From NCBI RefSeq assembly GCF_003946645.1, contig NZ_RHOU01000013.1, positions 1 through 59,238 on the forward strand: a DNA stretch of 59,238 bases. Reading direction: 5' to 3'. The notes beneath the pieces were generated by a model. The model was given only the letters and a program-made list of their open reading frames with translations. It was not told the origin of the DNA and did not search any database. This document shows, in pieces, positions 7,811 through 16,992 of the stretch; position 1 is the first letter of the stretch, and every line of letters begins with the position of its first letter. The translations under genes were made by a program, and so were the position numbers. Origin of the DNA: Lapidilactobacillus wuchangensis (GTDB lineage: Bacteria; Bacillota; Bacilli; Lactobacillales; Lactobacillaceae).

Positions 7811-9286
7811 TTAGGACTCCTTTACAAGATAATTAGCACCAAGGTTTTGTGGCTCCGCTAAAGCTGCTTTGGCGATTAATTCGGCACAGAGGCCCAAATT
7901 AACAATCGTCAATTGCGCGTCGGTTAATTGCGCGGGCACTAATTCGGCCAAATGATATTGCGCTAACCAGTTAATGAAGGCTTGTAATTTTGCGGGTTGG
8001 CGCACAATTCCGATGTTGGCCCAGGCTTGCTGCTGTAGTTCGGCTAAACTTGGCAGGTTCACTGCCATCGGTCTTGATTGTTCGCTGGTCAGGGCGTCGG
8101 TAGTTGTTAAATTAGTTGCAGTTAATGGCGTCGTTTGGGTAATGGTTTCGCCAGCCTTGGCAGCACTGACAAGGCAGTCGAGCAAGGAGTTGCTGGCTAA
8201 GCGGTTGGCGCCATGAACGCCGTTACAAGCAACTTCACCAATGGCAAATAGTCCGGGCAGCGAGGTTTGACCATTTAAATCCGCTCGCAAACCGCCCATC
8301 ATAAAGTGGGCCCCTGGTTGCACAGGAATGCGATTAGTTTCGCGGAAGGGGATGTGATGGTGGTCTAAATTAGCAGTCACACCAATAAAATGTTGTTCAA
8401 AATTTGGCACGTCACTAATATCTAGGAATAATTGATGACCAGCAGCTTGCCATTTGGTTAACTGGCGGGCGACCACATCGCGCGGCGCCAAGTCGTGATG
8501 GGGGACCGTCGCCATAATGCGTTGGTTATTTTCATCGACTAGACGCGCTCCGGCACCGCGAATGGCTTCGGTGATCAGGCCATAGCATTGGTGGTCAATC
8601 ATCAACAACGTGGGATGAAATTGCACGTAAGCCATATCAGCCAGCGCCACTTTGGCCCGCATCGCCAAGGCAAAACCATCGCCAGTGACGGTGTCATCAT
8701 TGGTTGTGTATGGATAAAGATTGCCTAAGCCACCAGTGGCAAGAATGACGGCATCACCATTGATTATGGTGGTGGTTGCTTGCCCAGTTTTACGCACCAA
8801 AACACCACGACAACGGTGGTGCTCGACGACCAGTTGCAGCACATTTGTTTGCGTCAACCAAGTGACGTTGTTCAATTGCTGTTGGACGAAGCTAGTTAAA
8901 GCAGCGCCAGTTTGATCGCCATCAGCATGTAAAATCCGATGATAACTATGAGCGCCCTCTAGCCCGAAATCTAACTGGCCCTGCTCGTCATGATCGAATT
9001 GCATTCCTTGACGAATCAACTGGGCCAACAACTCAGGACCAGCCGTCACTAATTGCTCAACAGCCGCAATCGAATTATGATATTGTCCCGCTGCCAAAGT
9101 GTCCTGGGCATGTTGGCGTGGCGAATCACCAGGGTCCAAGGCCGCCGCAATGCCACCTTGAGCCAACATCGAGTCGCTCTCAGCTCGCTCACCCTTGGTA
9201 ATAATGGTGACCTCGCAATCATTTTGTAAACGGGCCGCCAAATAACAACCGGCCAGTCCAGCACCGATAATCAAAACTTTCTTCAT
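7811..9286 (-). CDS. nadB: L-aspartate oxidase
   Basis: FAD enzyme of 491 aa that oxidises L-aspartate to iminoaspartate, the first step of NAD synthesis. It has the N-terminal Rossmann motif IIGAGLAGCY, the flavin and substrate segments SMLAQGGIAAAL and SYHRILHADGDQTG, ATGGLGNLY, the active-site region TEAIRGAGARLVDE and APRDVVAR, and the C-terminal flavin motif GEVACNGVHGANRLASNSLL. The shorter C-terminal helical region is normal for Gram-positive NadB. First gene of nadB-nadC-nadA. The 5' region carries two NiaR-like boxes and two copies of an AAGTACTT-containing repeat, so transcription is probably repressed when niacin or NAD is ample (inference). Confidence 0.97.
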   Translation of the reverse strand: MKKVLIIGAGLAGCYLAARLQNDCEVTIITKGERAESDSMLAQGGIAAALDPGDSPRQHAQDTLAAGQYHNSIAAVEQLVTAGPELLAQLIRQGMQFDHDEQGQLDFGLEGAHSYHRILHADGDQTGAALTSFVQQQLNNVTWLTQTNVLQLVVEHHRCRGVLVRKTGQATTTIINGDAVILATGGLGNLYPYTTNDDTVTGDGFALAMRAKVALADMAYVQFHPTLLMIDHQCYGLITEAIRGAGARLVDENNQRIMATVPHHDLAPRDVVARQLTKWQAAGHQLFLDISDVPNFEQHFIGVTANLDHHHIPFRETNRIPVQPGAHFMMGGLRADLNGQTSLPGLFAIGEVACNGVHGANRLASNSLLDCLVSAAKAGETITQTTPLTATNLTTTDALTSEQSRPMAVNLPSLAELQQQAWANIGIVRQPAKLQAFINWLAQYHLAELVPAQLTDAQLTIVNLGLCAELIAKAALAEPQNLGANYLVKES

Positions 9287-9355
9287 TTTGTCTCACTTCT
9301 TCTTAGCATCGCCATTTGTTTAAGGAGCAATGCAAAATATTTAGTTAACTTTATT

Positions 9356-9435
9356 AAAGTAAAAAGTACTTAAACATATCTAGACATCGTTGCCTTATTA
9401 ACAGACCTGTCTAGACAAAAAAGTAAAAAGTACTT
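9356..9435. promoter_or_regulatory. Duplicated AAGTACTT-type site upstream of nadB (possible NrtR operator)
   Basis: The 16-bp sequence AAAGTAAAAAGTACTT occurs at 9356-9371 and again at 9420-9435, flanking the NiaR-like boxes, with a palindromic AAGTACTT core. An NrtR-like regulator gene lies immediately upstream on the same strand, so this pair is its best local candidate target. Binding is inference. Confidence 0.5.
9377..9417. promoter_or_regulatory. Putative NiaR operators upstream of nadB
   Basis: TATCTAGACA (9377-9386) and the perfect palindrome TGTCTAGACA (9408-9417) are 31 bp apart, about three helical turns, upstream of nadB. They match the TGTCTTGACA core seen twice before niaP in this window (54751-54762 and 54818-54830). 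The niaR gene at 54837-55340 encodes the likely binder. Sites are seen; binding is inferred. Confidence 0.7.
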
Positions 9436-9542
9436 TTATATTCAAGCAATACCATAACGCAATCAATTTGTGAATACAAGTTACGCGCATAGCATAAAGT
9501 CAGTAAGTTTCACGGAGAAATGTTGCAGTGACAATCGAAGTT

Positions 9543-10094
9543 GTGCCAAGAATTCCCCAATTGGAGAAGGTGGGTGGGTGCTGGGCGATTTAGAGGGCGT
9601 GGAACGCTGTGGCCGTCGATTTGAACCAATTACAAACCAAATTGTTTCAAATTCGAGGCTTATTCTAAGCGATAAATCGCTAAGAATAATTTCACAGCTG
9701 ACGCCAATCGCCCAGCACCCACCTGATAAAACTAACAGAACTCAGCACTACTATTTAGCCGGACCAGATTGTGGTGCTACAAAAAAATGGTGGGACAATC
9801 TCTACTGAAAAATAGAGTTGTCCCACCGATTTTTGTGCTGTTCAACTATTATTACTGATTGAATTGAGTTACTGAATCCCACTACCACTTAAGAACTAAC
9901 AAATGTGAACTGCACTAACTCAACTCCAGACGGAATGGAGGGATCTTGGCGTCAGCCGCCAAATTGTTCTTAGTGGCTGGGCCACTTAGAACAAGGCTTG
10001 CATTTGAGATTGTTGCGGAGCAATAAGCTCAAATCAACGCCGGCAGCGTTCCACGCCAAGCAGCCCGCAATGGAGTCAGAACCAGTTCTTTTCA
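9543..10094. repeat. Composite structured repeat, locus 3
   Basis: A full-length copy. Left arm about 9575-9725 has outer stem GTGCTGGGCGATT/AATCGCCCAGCAC, inner stem GCTGTG/CACAGC and P3 AGCGA/TCGCT. Right arm about 9925-10094 is inverted, with stem CTTGGCGT/ACGCCAAG. The spacer includes a terminator-like hairpin at 9789-9834. It occupies the gap between the nadB promoter region and the 3' end of the NrtR-like gene. Confidence 0.9.
9789..9834 (+). terminator. Terminator-like hairpin in the spacer of locus 3
   Basis: GGTGGGACAA (9789-9798) pairs perfectly with TTGTCCCACC (9818-9827), with TCTCTA/TAGAG pairing further in, then a T-rich tract. Loci 5 and 6 have hairpins at the same place with altered but still paired stems. 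Confidence 0.75.
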
Positions 10095-10132
10095 AAACTT
10101 CATTATATTTTTTAATGCTTTAAGGTTAGCAA

Positions 10133-10888
10133 TCAATTCTGTGGTTTCAAGCGATAGAGCCGCGCTGGACGACCGACGCGCAATTGACTAGTGGTGCCAG
10201 CCTCAAGAAATAAATGCTGATGGGTTTTTTTAAAATTGGAATTATCAATTGCGTTCAAAGTAGTCTTGCGGAAGATAGCGTAAATAGTGCGCGCCTCACG
10301 TAGCGTAAAACTGGCGCCGAGAATCATCAAAATGTTGGGCTGATAGTCCAATTTATTCAAGATTCGTTGACAAGCCACGGTTAAAATCCATTGATGATCA
10401 AAAGCCAGTTGCTCAGCAGACTTGGTGGCAGGTAATTTTTGATAATATTGGTCAGCAGTAGCGTTGGTGGTTTGAAAATGGAGTTGTTGATTACTAAGCT
10501 GATAGGTTTTCTTCAAAAAACCAAAAGTGAACCAACGGGCATCGGTGGCGCCATAGCCAGCCTGTAAAGGGCTCATTTCCGGAAGAAAAGTCATGTAGGC
10601 CAGTGATAAGGCGCGCTCATCAGTTGTCCGTCGTCGGTCAGTAAAAGTGGCCAATTGTTCGGTGTGAAATTCGGTGAGTGTTAGGCCAATTTTTTCTTTA
10701 ATTAGTCGTAATGTGGCCTCATCAGCACTTTCGTTGGCGCGCATGAAAGTTTCGGGCAAGGCCCAACTGTCTTTGAAAGGAGCATGAGCACGTTTGACCA
10801 ACAAAACTTGAATTTGTTGAGTCGCACGGTCAAAGCTCCAAATAATATTTGTGATAGTAATTAGCGGTCGTTCTAAAATGTTTGCCAT
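10133..10888 (-). CDS. NrtR-like Nudix-HTH transcriptional regulator
   Basis: A 251-aa regulator with an N-terminal Nudix domain (about 8-150) and a C-terminal winged helix (about 165-245, ending in GRPARLYRLK). In NrtR proteins the Nudix fold senses ADP-ribose or related NAD metabolites and the HTH represses NAD synthesis or salvage genes. The Nudix box is degenerate: where active enzymes have GG and an REXXEE core, this has PETFMRANESADEATLRLIKEKIGL-like spacing without the catalytic glutamate cluster, as in many NrtRs. ATG follows GGAGT. Its position directly upstream of nadBCA on the same strand, with a repeat element between, supports control of the nad operon. The exact ligand is unknown. 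Confidence 0.82.
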   Translation of the reverse strand: MANILERPLITITNIIWSFDRATQQIQVLLVKRAHAPFKDSWALPETFMRANESADEATLRLIKEKIGLTLTEFHTEQLATFTDRRRTTDERALSLAYMTFLPEMSPLQAGYGATDARWFTFGFLKKTYQLSNQQLHFQTTNATADQYYQKLPATKSAEQLAFDHQWILTVACQRILNKLDYQPNILMILGASFTLREARTIYAIFRKTTLNAIDNSNFKKTHQHLFLEAGTTSQLRVGRPARLYRLKPQN

Positions 10889-10994
10889 AAGATCACTCCA
10901 GTAAGTCTTATTGTTATTCTAACAAAAATTTTCGTGATAAGTGAACGCACCGTTTTTTAGCGAATAAACTTAAAAATAAAAGTGGTTGGCTGGC

Positions 10995-11822
10995 TTATTT
11001 GTCTTCGATTTGTGAAGGGGAAACGCCGTAGTATTTCTTAAATAACTTGCTGAAATGATAGGCGTCTTCATAGCCGACTGCCGAAGCGATTTCTTTAACT
11101 GTAGTGTCTTCATTTTTAAGCAGGGCGTGGGCGTTCTTCAGCCGAATTTGAATGAGGTAATTGATGGGACTCATGTCAGTTGCTTCCTTGAAAATCCGCG
11201 ATAAATAAGCGGGGCTGACATAATTGTCCTGGGCTAGTTCCTCCAAAGTAATATCTTCGGCGTAATGATTCTCCAAAAAATAGATGACATTCTCCACCAA
11301 ATGATTCTGCTTTTTCTCAGTTTTGGAGAGGAATGGCTTGATGTAGTTGTCCTGACGAATTGTTAAACCGCGCAAAATCGAAACGAGAATTTCGATGATG
11401 ATGCCCTTACTGATCAACTGGTAGCCATCATCTTGCTGATCCAGCTCGCCAACTAATTGCCACGCTTTATCAATGATTTTATATTGATATTCGCCAATCT
11501 CCAATTGGGATTTTTTAGTCGGCAAAAAGTTCCGTGGCAAACCGTGCAACGAAATATTCTTGATGCCAATGTGCAATTGGTGCGAATAAGTGCCAACTTT
11601 CTGACATTCACCGTGGCGAACTTGGGGATTAAACAGTAAAATCTCACCAGCATGAATTTCGGTCCAATGATTATCGACGAAATAATGGGATTGGCCCTCC
11701 AGCAAAATACTGATTTCTAGAAAATCATGGCTGTGAATTTCGTGAGCAGATTGGACTTTATTCCAAGTGTCAAACATATAAAGAACGTCGGGATTAAAGG
11801 TGCGGGCATCAGCATAACTCAT
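10995..11822 (-). CDS. AraC-family regulator with N-terminal cupin domain
   Basis: A 275-aa one-component regulator. Residues ~20-100 form an AraC-type cupin (HEIHSHDFLEISILLEG, then GEILLFNPQVRHGE), which usually binds a sugar or other small ligand. Residues ~172-272 hold the two helix-turn-helix motifs: ITLEELAQDNYVSPAYLSR with IFKEATDMSP, and TVKEIASAVGYED with AYHFSKLFKKYYGVSP. The ATG is 10 bp downstream of GGAG. No partner gene is adjacent; a repeat element lies upstream and the NrtR-like gene downstream. Its regulon cannot be told from this window; a sugar-use gene set is the usual target. Confidence 0.85.
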   Translation of the reverse strand: MSYADARTFNPDVLYMFDTWNKVQSAHEIHSHDFLEISILLEGQSHYFVDNHWTEIHAGEILLFNPQVRHGECQKVGTYSHQLHIGIKNISLHGLPRNFLPTKKSQLEIGEYQYKIIDKAWQLVGELDQQDDGYQLISKGIIIEILVSILRGLTIRQDNYIKPFLSKTEKKQNHLVENVIYFLENHYAEDITLEELAQDNYVSPAYLSRIFKEATDMSPINYLIQIRLKNAHALLKNEDTTVKEIASAVGYEDAYHFSKLFKKYYGVSPSQIEDK

Positions 11823-11878
11823 AATAAATAATTGAACTCCTTAAATGTTAGAAATGAGTAATTTGAATTAGAAAAAGG

Positions 11879-12425
11879 TTTTGGGCAGAATTGTGGTTGA
11901 CTCCATTGCGGGCTTTTTGGTTGCGGAACGCGGCCGGGATTGATTTAAGCTTATTGCTCCGCAACAATCTTAAATACAACCCTTTGTCTAACTGCTAAAG
12001 CAGCAAGACAAATTTGGCGGCTGGCAACCACGCCCTCCATTCCGTCTGGAGTCGAGGTGGAGCACTTCATCCTTGTTAGTCATTAAGGCGATATTAGCGA
12101 GATTCATTGGTTCAATTAAAGCAGTCATAATAATCAAATAATAAAAGAGGCAGTCTGATAACTTGATTATCAGTAGAGATTGTCACGTTGCTTTTGTATC
12201 ATCATAATCTGGTCCAGCTAAATAGTGGTGCTCAGATTTATCAGTTTAATCCAGGCAGGGGACCAGCGATTGGCGTCAGCTGTGAAATTTGTCTTGCTGC
12301 TTTAGCAGCTAGTCAAAGCCTCGTATTGGAGACAATTCGGTTTTTGAATTGGCTTCAATCGACGGCCACAGCGTTCCACGCCCATAAAATCGCTGGGCCC
12401 CTGCCGTTCTCAACTAAGGAGCGCC
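11879..12425. repeat. Composite structured repeat, locus 4
   Basis: A full-length copy in the opposite overall order to loci 3, 5 and 6. Left arm about 11885-12060 has stem GGTTG/CAACC; right arm about 12245-12425 has the CCAGCGATT/AATCGCTGG outer stem, inner GCTGTG/CACAGC, P2 with CAATTC/GAATTG, and P3 with GCTGC/GCAGC. The spacer hairpin is altered (GATAA/TTATC inside). It lies between divergent genes (AraC regulator and ABC exporter). Confidence 0.88.
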
Positions 12426-12624
12426 AGGCACTAATCCAATGTCAAATTAAGCACTATTTTCAGAAAAACTAACCAATTCTGTATTCCTTTTCATTACTGC
12501 TAAAATCATGACTAAAGCGATTTCGGTAATGTTAAGATAATACATTCATTTTACGAGTAATTACCATTTAAATCTAGTTCAAAACCCCCATAATAGACAC
12601 TTGAAGATTGGAGGCTTCTTACAA

Positions 12625-14382
12625 ATGAACAACTTTCAGTGGATTTGGCAGTATGTCAAAGCTAATCGTAAAAAATTAGTGATTGCAACATTTTTCTTTC
12701 TAATTAGTACCGCTTTGATTCTGGTCAATCCATATTTGATGGGGCAAATTGTCGATAAGGTCATTGACAATCATCAAGGACGCTTACTAGTGCCATTGTT
12801 GTTGATCATGATTATTGTGACGTTGGTCCGGACGGTGACGCGTTATATTTATCAGATATTATTCGAACAAACCGGCCAAAATACGTTATTTGATCTGCGC
12901 GAAGACATGTATCGTAAGCTGCAAGAGTTGGACTTTGATTTCTTTAATCACACCCGGGTCGGGGATATTATGACGCGGATGACTGGGGATACCGATGCGA
13001 TTCGCCACTTTGTTTCTTGGGTTAGTTACCAAGTCTTGGAGTGTGTCTTTTACTTTGTAGTTTCGATTGTGGTCATGAGCATGATCAATTGGAAATTGAC
13101 CTTGGCTTTAGTTGCAGTGACCCCACTTATTTATATTTTGACGCAGAAAATGGCGTCAGCGCAACATCCAGTGTTTTTTGAAATTCGGCAAAGTTTTGCT
13201 CGTCTGAATTCCATGGTGGAAGAGAACATCAGTGGTAACCGGGTTGTTAAAGCTTTTGTTCGCGAAGATTTCGAAATTCAGAAATTCAACAAATTCAACG
13301 AAGATTACAAACAACGCAATATGGATGCCGCTAATGTTTCAAAACGCTTCTTGCCTTGGCAGGATGGTGTGGCAAATAGCTTGTCAGTCATTGCCCTCGT
13401 TTTTGGTGGCTACTTAGTGATCAAGGGCGAAATGACTTTAGGTGATTTGGTGGTCTTCAATGGTTATCTTTGGATGCTGAATCAACCAATGCGGATGAGT
13501 GGTTGGTTGATCAACGACGTCGAACGTTTCTTGGCTTCTTGTGTCAAGATTCGCCAAATGTTATCCGCTAAACCAAAAATTGAAGTGCGCAATGCCCAAG
13601 ATCAGTTACGGGTTAAGGGTAAAGTTATTTTCGATCATGTCAATTTCCATTTCGAAGATGATCCGGAACATGCCGTTTTAACGGATATTAATTTCACGGC
13701 TGAACCAGGGCAAACTGTCGGCATTATTGGTGAGACTGGCTCGGGTAAAACAACTTTGGTTAACTTGATCGGCCGTTTCTACGACCCAACCAGTGGCAAA
13801 GTGCTGATTGACGACAAAAATGCGCGTGATTACCCAATTCGGCAATTACGGGACAATATTTCGATGGTTATGCAGGATGTGTTCCTGTTTTCTAACACAA
13901 TTGCCGACAACATTTCATTCGGCCGGCCTAATTTGGATCAGCAATACGTTCAATCAATGGCGCGGATTGCTGATGCCGATAGTTTTATCGTGAAAATGCC
14001 AGATGGCTATGACACGGTCGTTGGTGAACGGGGTGTTGGCTTGTCTGGTGGTCAGAAACAACGGATTTCGTTGGCTCGTGCTTTGGCGAAAGATCCTTCA
14101 ATTCTGATTTTGGACGATACGACTTCGGCCGTTGATATGGAAACCGAAACGAAGATTCAACAAGAGTTAGCTAAAATGACGACTAAAAAAACAACCTTTA
14201 TTATTGCCAACCGAATTTCATCAGTCCGTGAAGCTGATTTGATCATGTTAATGGAGAAAGGCCACGTCGTTGAACATGGCACCCACGATCAATTAATGGC
14301 CCAACACGGCAAATACTACGATGTCTTCCAGAAGCAATTAGGTTTAGAAAAGGGGGAGCAAATTGGCCCGCAATCAGTCTAA
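12625..14382 (+). CDS. Heterodimeric ABC exporter, subunit with degenerate ATP site
   Basis: A 585-aa half-transporter: six membrane helices (about 15-310) fused to an ATPase domain (about 345-575). The ATG at 12625 is preferred to the in-frame TTG at 12601 because TTGGAGG lies just before it. Walker A is GETGSGKTT (Lys375), the signature is LSGGQKQR, and Walker B is ILILDD with Asp498 where the catalytic Glu normally stands. This substitution marks the degenerate-site partner of LmrCD/BmrCD-type multidrug exporters, and the next gene supplies Glu513. The two genes overlap by 20 bp. Likely exports drugs or other amphiphiles; the real substrate is unknown. A probable -10 is near 12530-12540. 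Confidence 0.9.
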   Translation: MNNFQWIWQYVKANRKKLVIATFFFLISTALILVNPYLMGQIVDKVIDNHQGRLLVPLLLIMIIVTLVRTVTRYIYQILFEQTGQNTLFDLREDMYRKLQELDFDFFNHTRVGDIMTRMTGDTDAIRHFVSWVSYQVLECVFYFVVSIVVMSMINWKLTLALVAVTPLIYILTQKMASAQHPVFFEIRQSFARLNSMVEENISGNRVVKAFVREDFEIQKFNKFNEDYKQRNMDAANVSKRFLPWQDGVANSLSVIALVFGGYLVIKGEMTLGDLVVFNGYLWMLNQPMRMSGWLINDVERFLASCVKIRQMLSAKPKIEVRNAQDQLRVKGKVIFDHVNFHFEDDPEHAVLTDINFTAEPGQTVGIIGETGSGKTTLVNLIGRFYDPTSGKVLIDDKNARDYPIRQLRDNISMVMQDVFLFSNTIADNISFGRPNLDQQYVQSMARIADADSFIVKMPDGYDTVVGERGVGLSGGQKQRISLARALAKDPSILILDDTTSAVDMETETKIQQELAKMTTKKTTFIIANRISSVREADLIMLMEKGHVVEHGTHDQLMAQHGKYYDVFQKQLGLEKGEQIGPQSV

Positions 14383-16156
14383 TCAGGATGAAGAATTAAC
14401 CAAACAGTTTAATTGGCACGACTATCAACGTTTGGCTCAATATCTCAAGCCTTACATGAAACGAATTTATTTAATTTTAATCGTGATTATTTTGGCGAAC
14501 GTCGCCGGGATGTTAGGCCCGTACTTCACCAAAATTACGATTGATACCATTATTCCGCAGAAGAATTATCGCGATCTTTGGATCATGGGCGGCCTTTTCA
14601 CGCTCTCGCTATTCTTCATCGGTTGGTGTTTACGTTATCGGATTTACGCCATTACCGAATTAGGTCAAGATGTGCTGAAGGATATGCGTTTGGATATTTT
14701 CCAGCATCTGCAGAAATTATCCTTCTCCTATTTTGACAGTCGCCCGCATGGCAAAATTTTAATTCGGGTAGTTAACTACATCAACACCTTGAGTGACTTG
14801 CTGAGTAACGGCTTAGTCAACTTGATTTCTGATATTTTCAACGTGATTATTACCCTGATCTTCATGTTTGCGATTAACGCCAAGTTAACGTGGTACAGTT
14901 TGATTTTAATTCCAGTCTTAGTTTTAATGGTCTGGTTCATTCAAGATCGGCAACGGAAGGCTTATCAAATTCTCAGTAATAAGCAATCCAACTTGAATGC
15001 CTATATTCATGAAAGCATTTCTGGGATCAAGGTCACCCAATCCTTCGCTCGCGAAAAGGAAAACTTCCGGATTTTCGATGAAGATAACGAAGCTTACCGG
15101 GGCTCTTGGATGCACGCCGTTAAAATTCAGTTCTTGCTGTGGCCTGGGGTTCAAAATATTGCCGTCTTGACGATGTGCTTGATTTACTTTGTCGGGATTC
15201 GTCAAATTGGCGTTCAAGTTAGTACTGGTACCTTGATTGCCTTCATTGGTTATATTAATAACTTCTGGAACCCAGTCATTAATATTGGTAACTTCTACAA
15301 CTCACTGATCACAGCGACAGCTTACTTGGAACGGATTTTTGAAACCATGGATGAAGTGCCAAAGATTCAAGATCATGACGGCGCTAAACCATTGCCACAA
15401 ATCGAAGGTAACGTGACTTTCGATCACGTGAACTTCCGTTATGAGCCAGGTAAGAATATTTTGAAGGACGTTTCTTTCCGTGTTGACCAAGGACAATCAG
15501 TGGCTTTAGTTGGCCCAACTGGTGCTGGTAAAACAACCATCATTAATTTACTCAGTCGTTTCTACGATGTTAACGAAGGTAAAGTTTTGATCGATGGCCA
15601 TGACGTTCGCGATGTTACTCTAGCCTCGTTACGGAAGCAAATGGGTGTGATGTTGCAGGATACGTTCATTTTCTCCGGGACGATTATGGATAACATTCGT
15701 TACGGCAAGCTAGACGCCACCGATGAAGAAGTGGTCGCCGCCGCTAAAATTGTCCGCGCTGATGATTTCATCAGTGAATTAAAGGATGGTTATCAGACGA
15801 CGGTTGAAGAACGTGGGAGTACGTTATCAGCTGGTCAACGGCAATTAGTTGCCTTTGCCCGGGTGCTGTTAGCTGATCCGCGAATCCTGATTCTTGATGA
15901 AGCTACGTCAAGTATTGATACCAAGACTGAAGAATTATTGCAGTCAGGCTTGCTGGCCTTACTTGAAGGCCGAACCTCATTCATCATCGCCCATCGTCTC
16001 TCCACCATTAAAAATTGCGACCAAATTTTCTACGTCGACAATGGTAAAATTATGGAACACGGCACTCATGACGAATTGATGCATGAACACGGCTTGTACT
16101 ACCAGTTGTATCAATCACAATATGAAATGCTGAAATTGGAACCATTAGCTGAATAA
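14363..16156 (+). CDS. Heterodimeric ABC exporter, catalytic subunit
   Basis: A 597-aa partner half-transporter: membrane domain about 30-320 and ATPase domain about 350-585. It starts at TTG 14363, inside the end of the upstream gene, after AAAGGGGGAGC; the overlap suggests translational coupling. Walker A is GPTGAGKTT, Walker B is ILILDE with catalytic Glu513, and the signature is LSAGQRQ, with Ala in place of the usual first Gly. In LmrCD/BmrCD-type exporters the subunit with the proper Glu often carries the altered signature, as seen here. The pair should form one canonical and one degenerate ATP site. Ends in a clear terminator. Confidence 0.9.
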   Translation: MARNQSNQDEELTKQFNWHDYQRLAQYLKPYMKRIYLILIVIILANVAGMLGPYFTKITIDTIIPQKNYRDLWIMGGLFTLSLFFIGWCLRYRIYAITELGQDVLKDMRLDIFQHLQKLSFSYFDSRPHGKILIRVVNYINTLSDLLSNGLVNLISDIFNVIITLIFMFAINAKLTWYSLILIPVLVLMVWFIQDRQRKAYQILSNKQSNLNAYIHESISGIKVTQSFAREKENFRIFDEDNEAYRGSWMHAVKIQFLLWPGVQNIAVLTMCLIYFVGIRQIGVQVSTGTLIAFIGYINNFWNPVINIGNFYNSLITATAYLERIFETMDEVPKIQDHDGAKPLPQIEGNVTFDHVNFRYEPGKNILKDVSFRVDQGQSVALVGPTGAGKTTIINLLSRFYDVNEGKVLIDGHDVRDVTLASLRKQMGVMLQDTFIFSGTIMDNIRYGKLDATDEEVVAAAKIVRADDFISELKDGYQTTVEERGSTLSAGQRQLVAFARVLLADPRILILDEATSSIDTKTEELLQSGLLALLEGRTSFIIAHRLSTIKNCDQIFYVDNGKIMEHGTHDELMHEHGLYYQLYQSQYEMLKLEPLAE

Positions 16157-16165
16157 TTGTTATTT

Positions 16166-16198
16166 AAAGCCAACTCATAAAGCTGAGCTGGCTTTTTT
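16166..16198 (+). terminator. Terminator of the ABC exporter operon
   Basis: AAAGCCA and TGGCTTTTTT pair around an inner CTC/GAG, followed by a T tract, 10 bp after the stop codon of the second exporter gene. Confidence 0.9.
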
Positions 16199-16226
16199 AA
16201 TGGGATTTTATTAAATAAAAATTGTT

Positions 16227-16846
16227 GGGTTCTAGGCGGAATTGTGTCTGACTTTGTTCCGGGCTGCTTGGCGTGGAATGCCATGACGTTGATTTAAGCG
16301 CTTAGTCGCTCCTTAGTTGAGTGCGGCAGGGGCCCAGCGATTTTATGGGCGTGGAACATGGTGGACATCGATCTGAGCTTATTGCTTTCAGCAACAATCT
16401 CAGATACGAGTCTTATTCTAACCGCTAAAGCGGCAAGAATAATTTCACCATTGACGCCAATCGCTGGTCCCCTGCCTGGATTAAACTAACAAAACTGATC
16501 ACCACTAGCTGGCCGAACCAGATTGTGGTGAAACAAAGTAGGCGTGACAATCGCGACTGAGAAGAGGGTTGTCACACCATTTTTGTGCTACTCAACTATT
16601 ATTACAGATTGAATTGGATTTCTGAGCCCCGCTAACACTGCCTTAACCACTATCAATTGTGAAGTACACTAACTCAACTCCAGACGGAATGGAGGGCGTG
16701 GTTGTCAGCCGCCAAATTTGTCTTGCCGCTTTAGTGGTTAGACAAAGGCTCGTATTTGAAACAATTTGGTCTTCAATTGATTCAAATCGATGCCGGCAGC
16801 GTTCCACAACCAGCAAGCCCGCAATGGAGTCAGAACAAGTTCCGTT
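16227..16846. repeat. Composite structured repeat, locus 5, with an extra truncated arm
   Basis: A truncated forward arm (16227-16300, broken off within P2) is followed directly by a full element. Left arm about 16330-16482: outer stem AGCGATT/AATCGCT, inner ATGGTG/CACCAT, P2 closing TCTGAG/CTCAGA (other copies have TTTGAG/CTCAAA), P3 CCGC/GCGG. Right arm about 16675-16846: GTGGTTGT/ACAACCA. The spacer has a terminator-like hairpin at 16541-16584. Confidence 0.9.
16541..16584 (+). terminator. Terminator-like hairpin in the spacer of locus 5
   Basis: GGCGTGACAA pairs with TTGTCACACC with one mismatch, followed by ATTTTTG. It is positionally equivalent to the hairpins in loci 3 and 6. Confidence 0.65.
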
Positions 16847-16992
16847 TCTATGTCACTTTCATGTTTTAATAGTTTTTAATTTTAGTAGTGACTTTTCATG
16901 AGAAAATTATGTGATTGTGGCATTTTCCTACTTTCGTCTGATGACAGCGCATCCATAAAGTGTGGTATGGTAGAAGCTAAGAGGTGGTTAAC

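Noticed and set aside
9543-10094. CRISPR array or insertion sequence as explanation for the repeats
   Set aside because: Repeats are dispersed singly between genes, with ~150-nt structured arms and no regular short spacer units; no transposase or cas gene is present.
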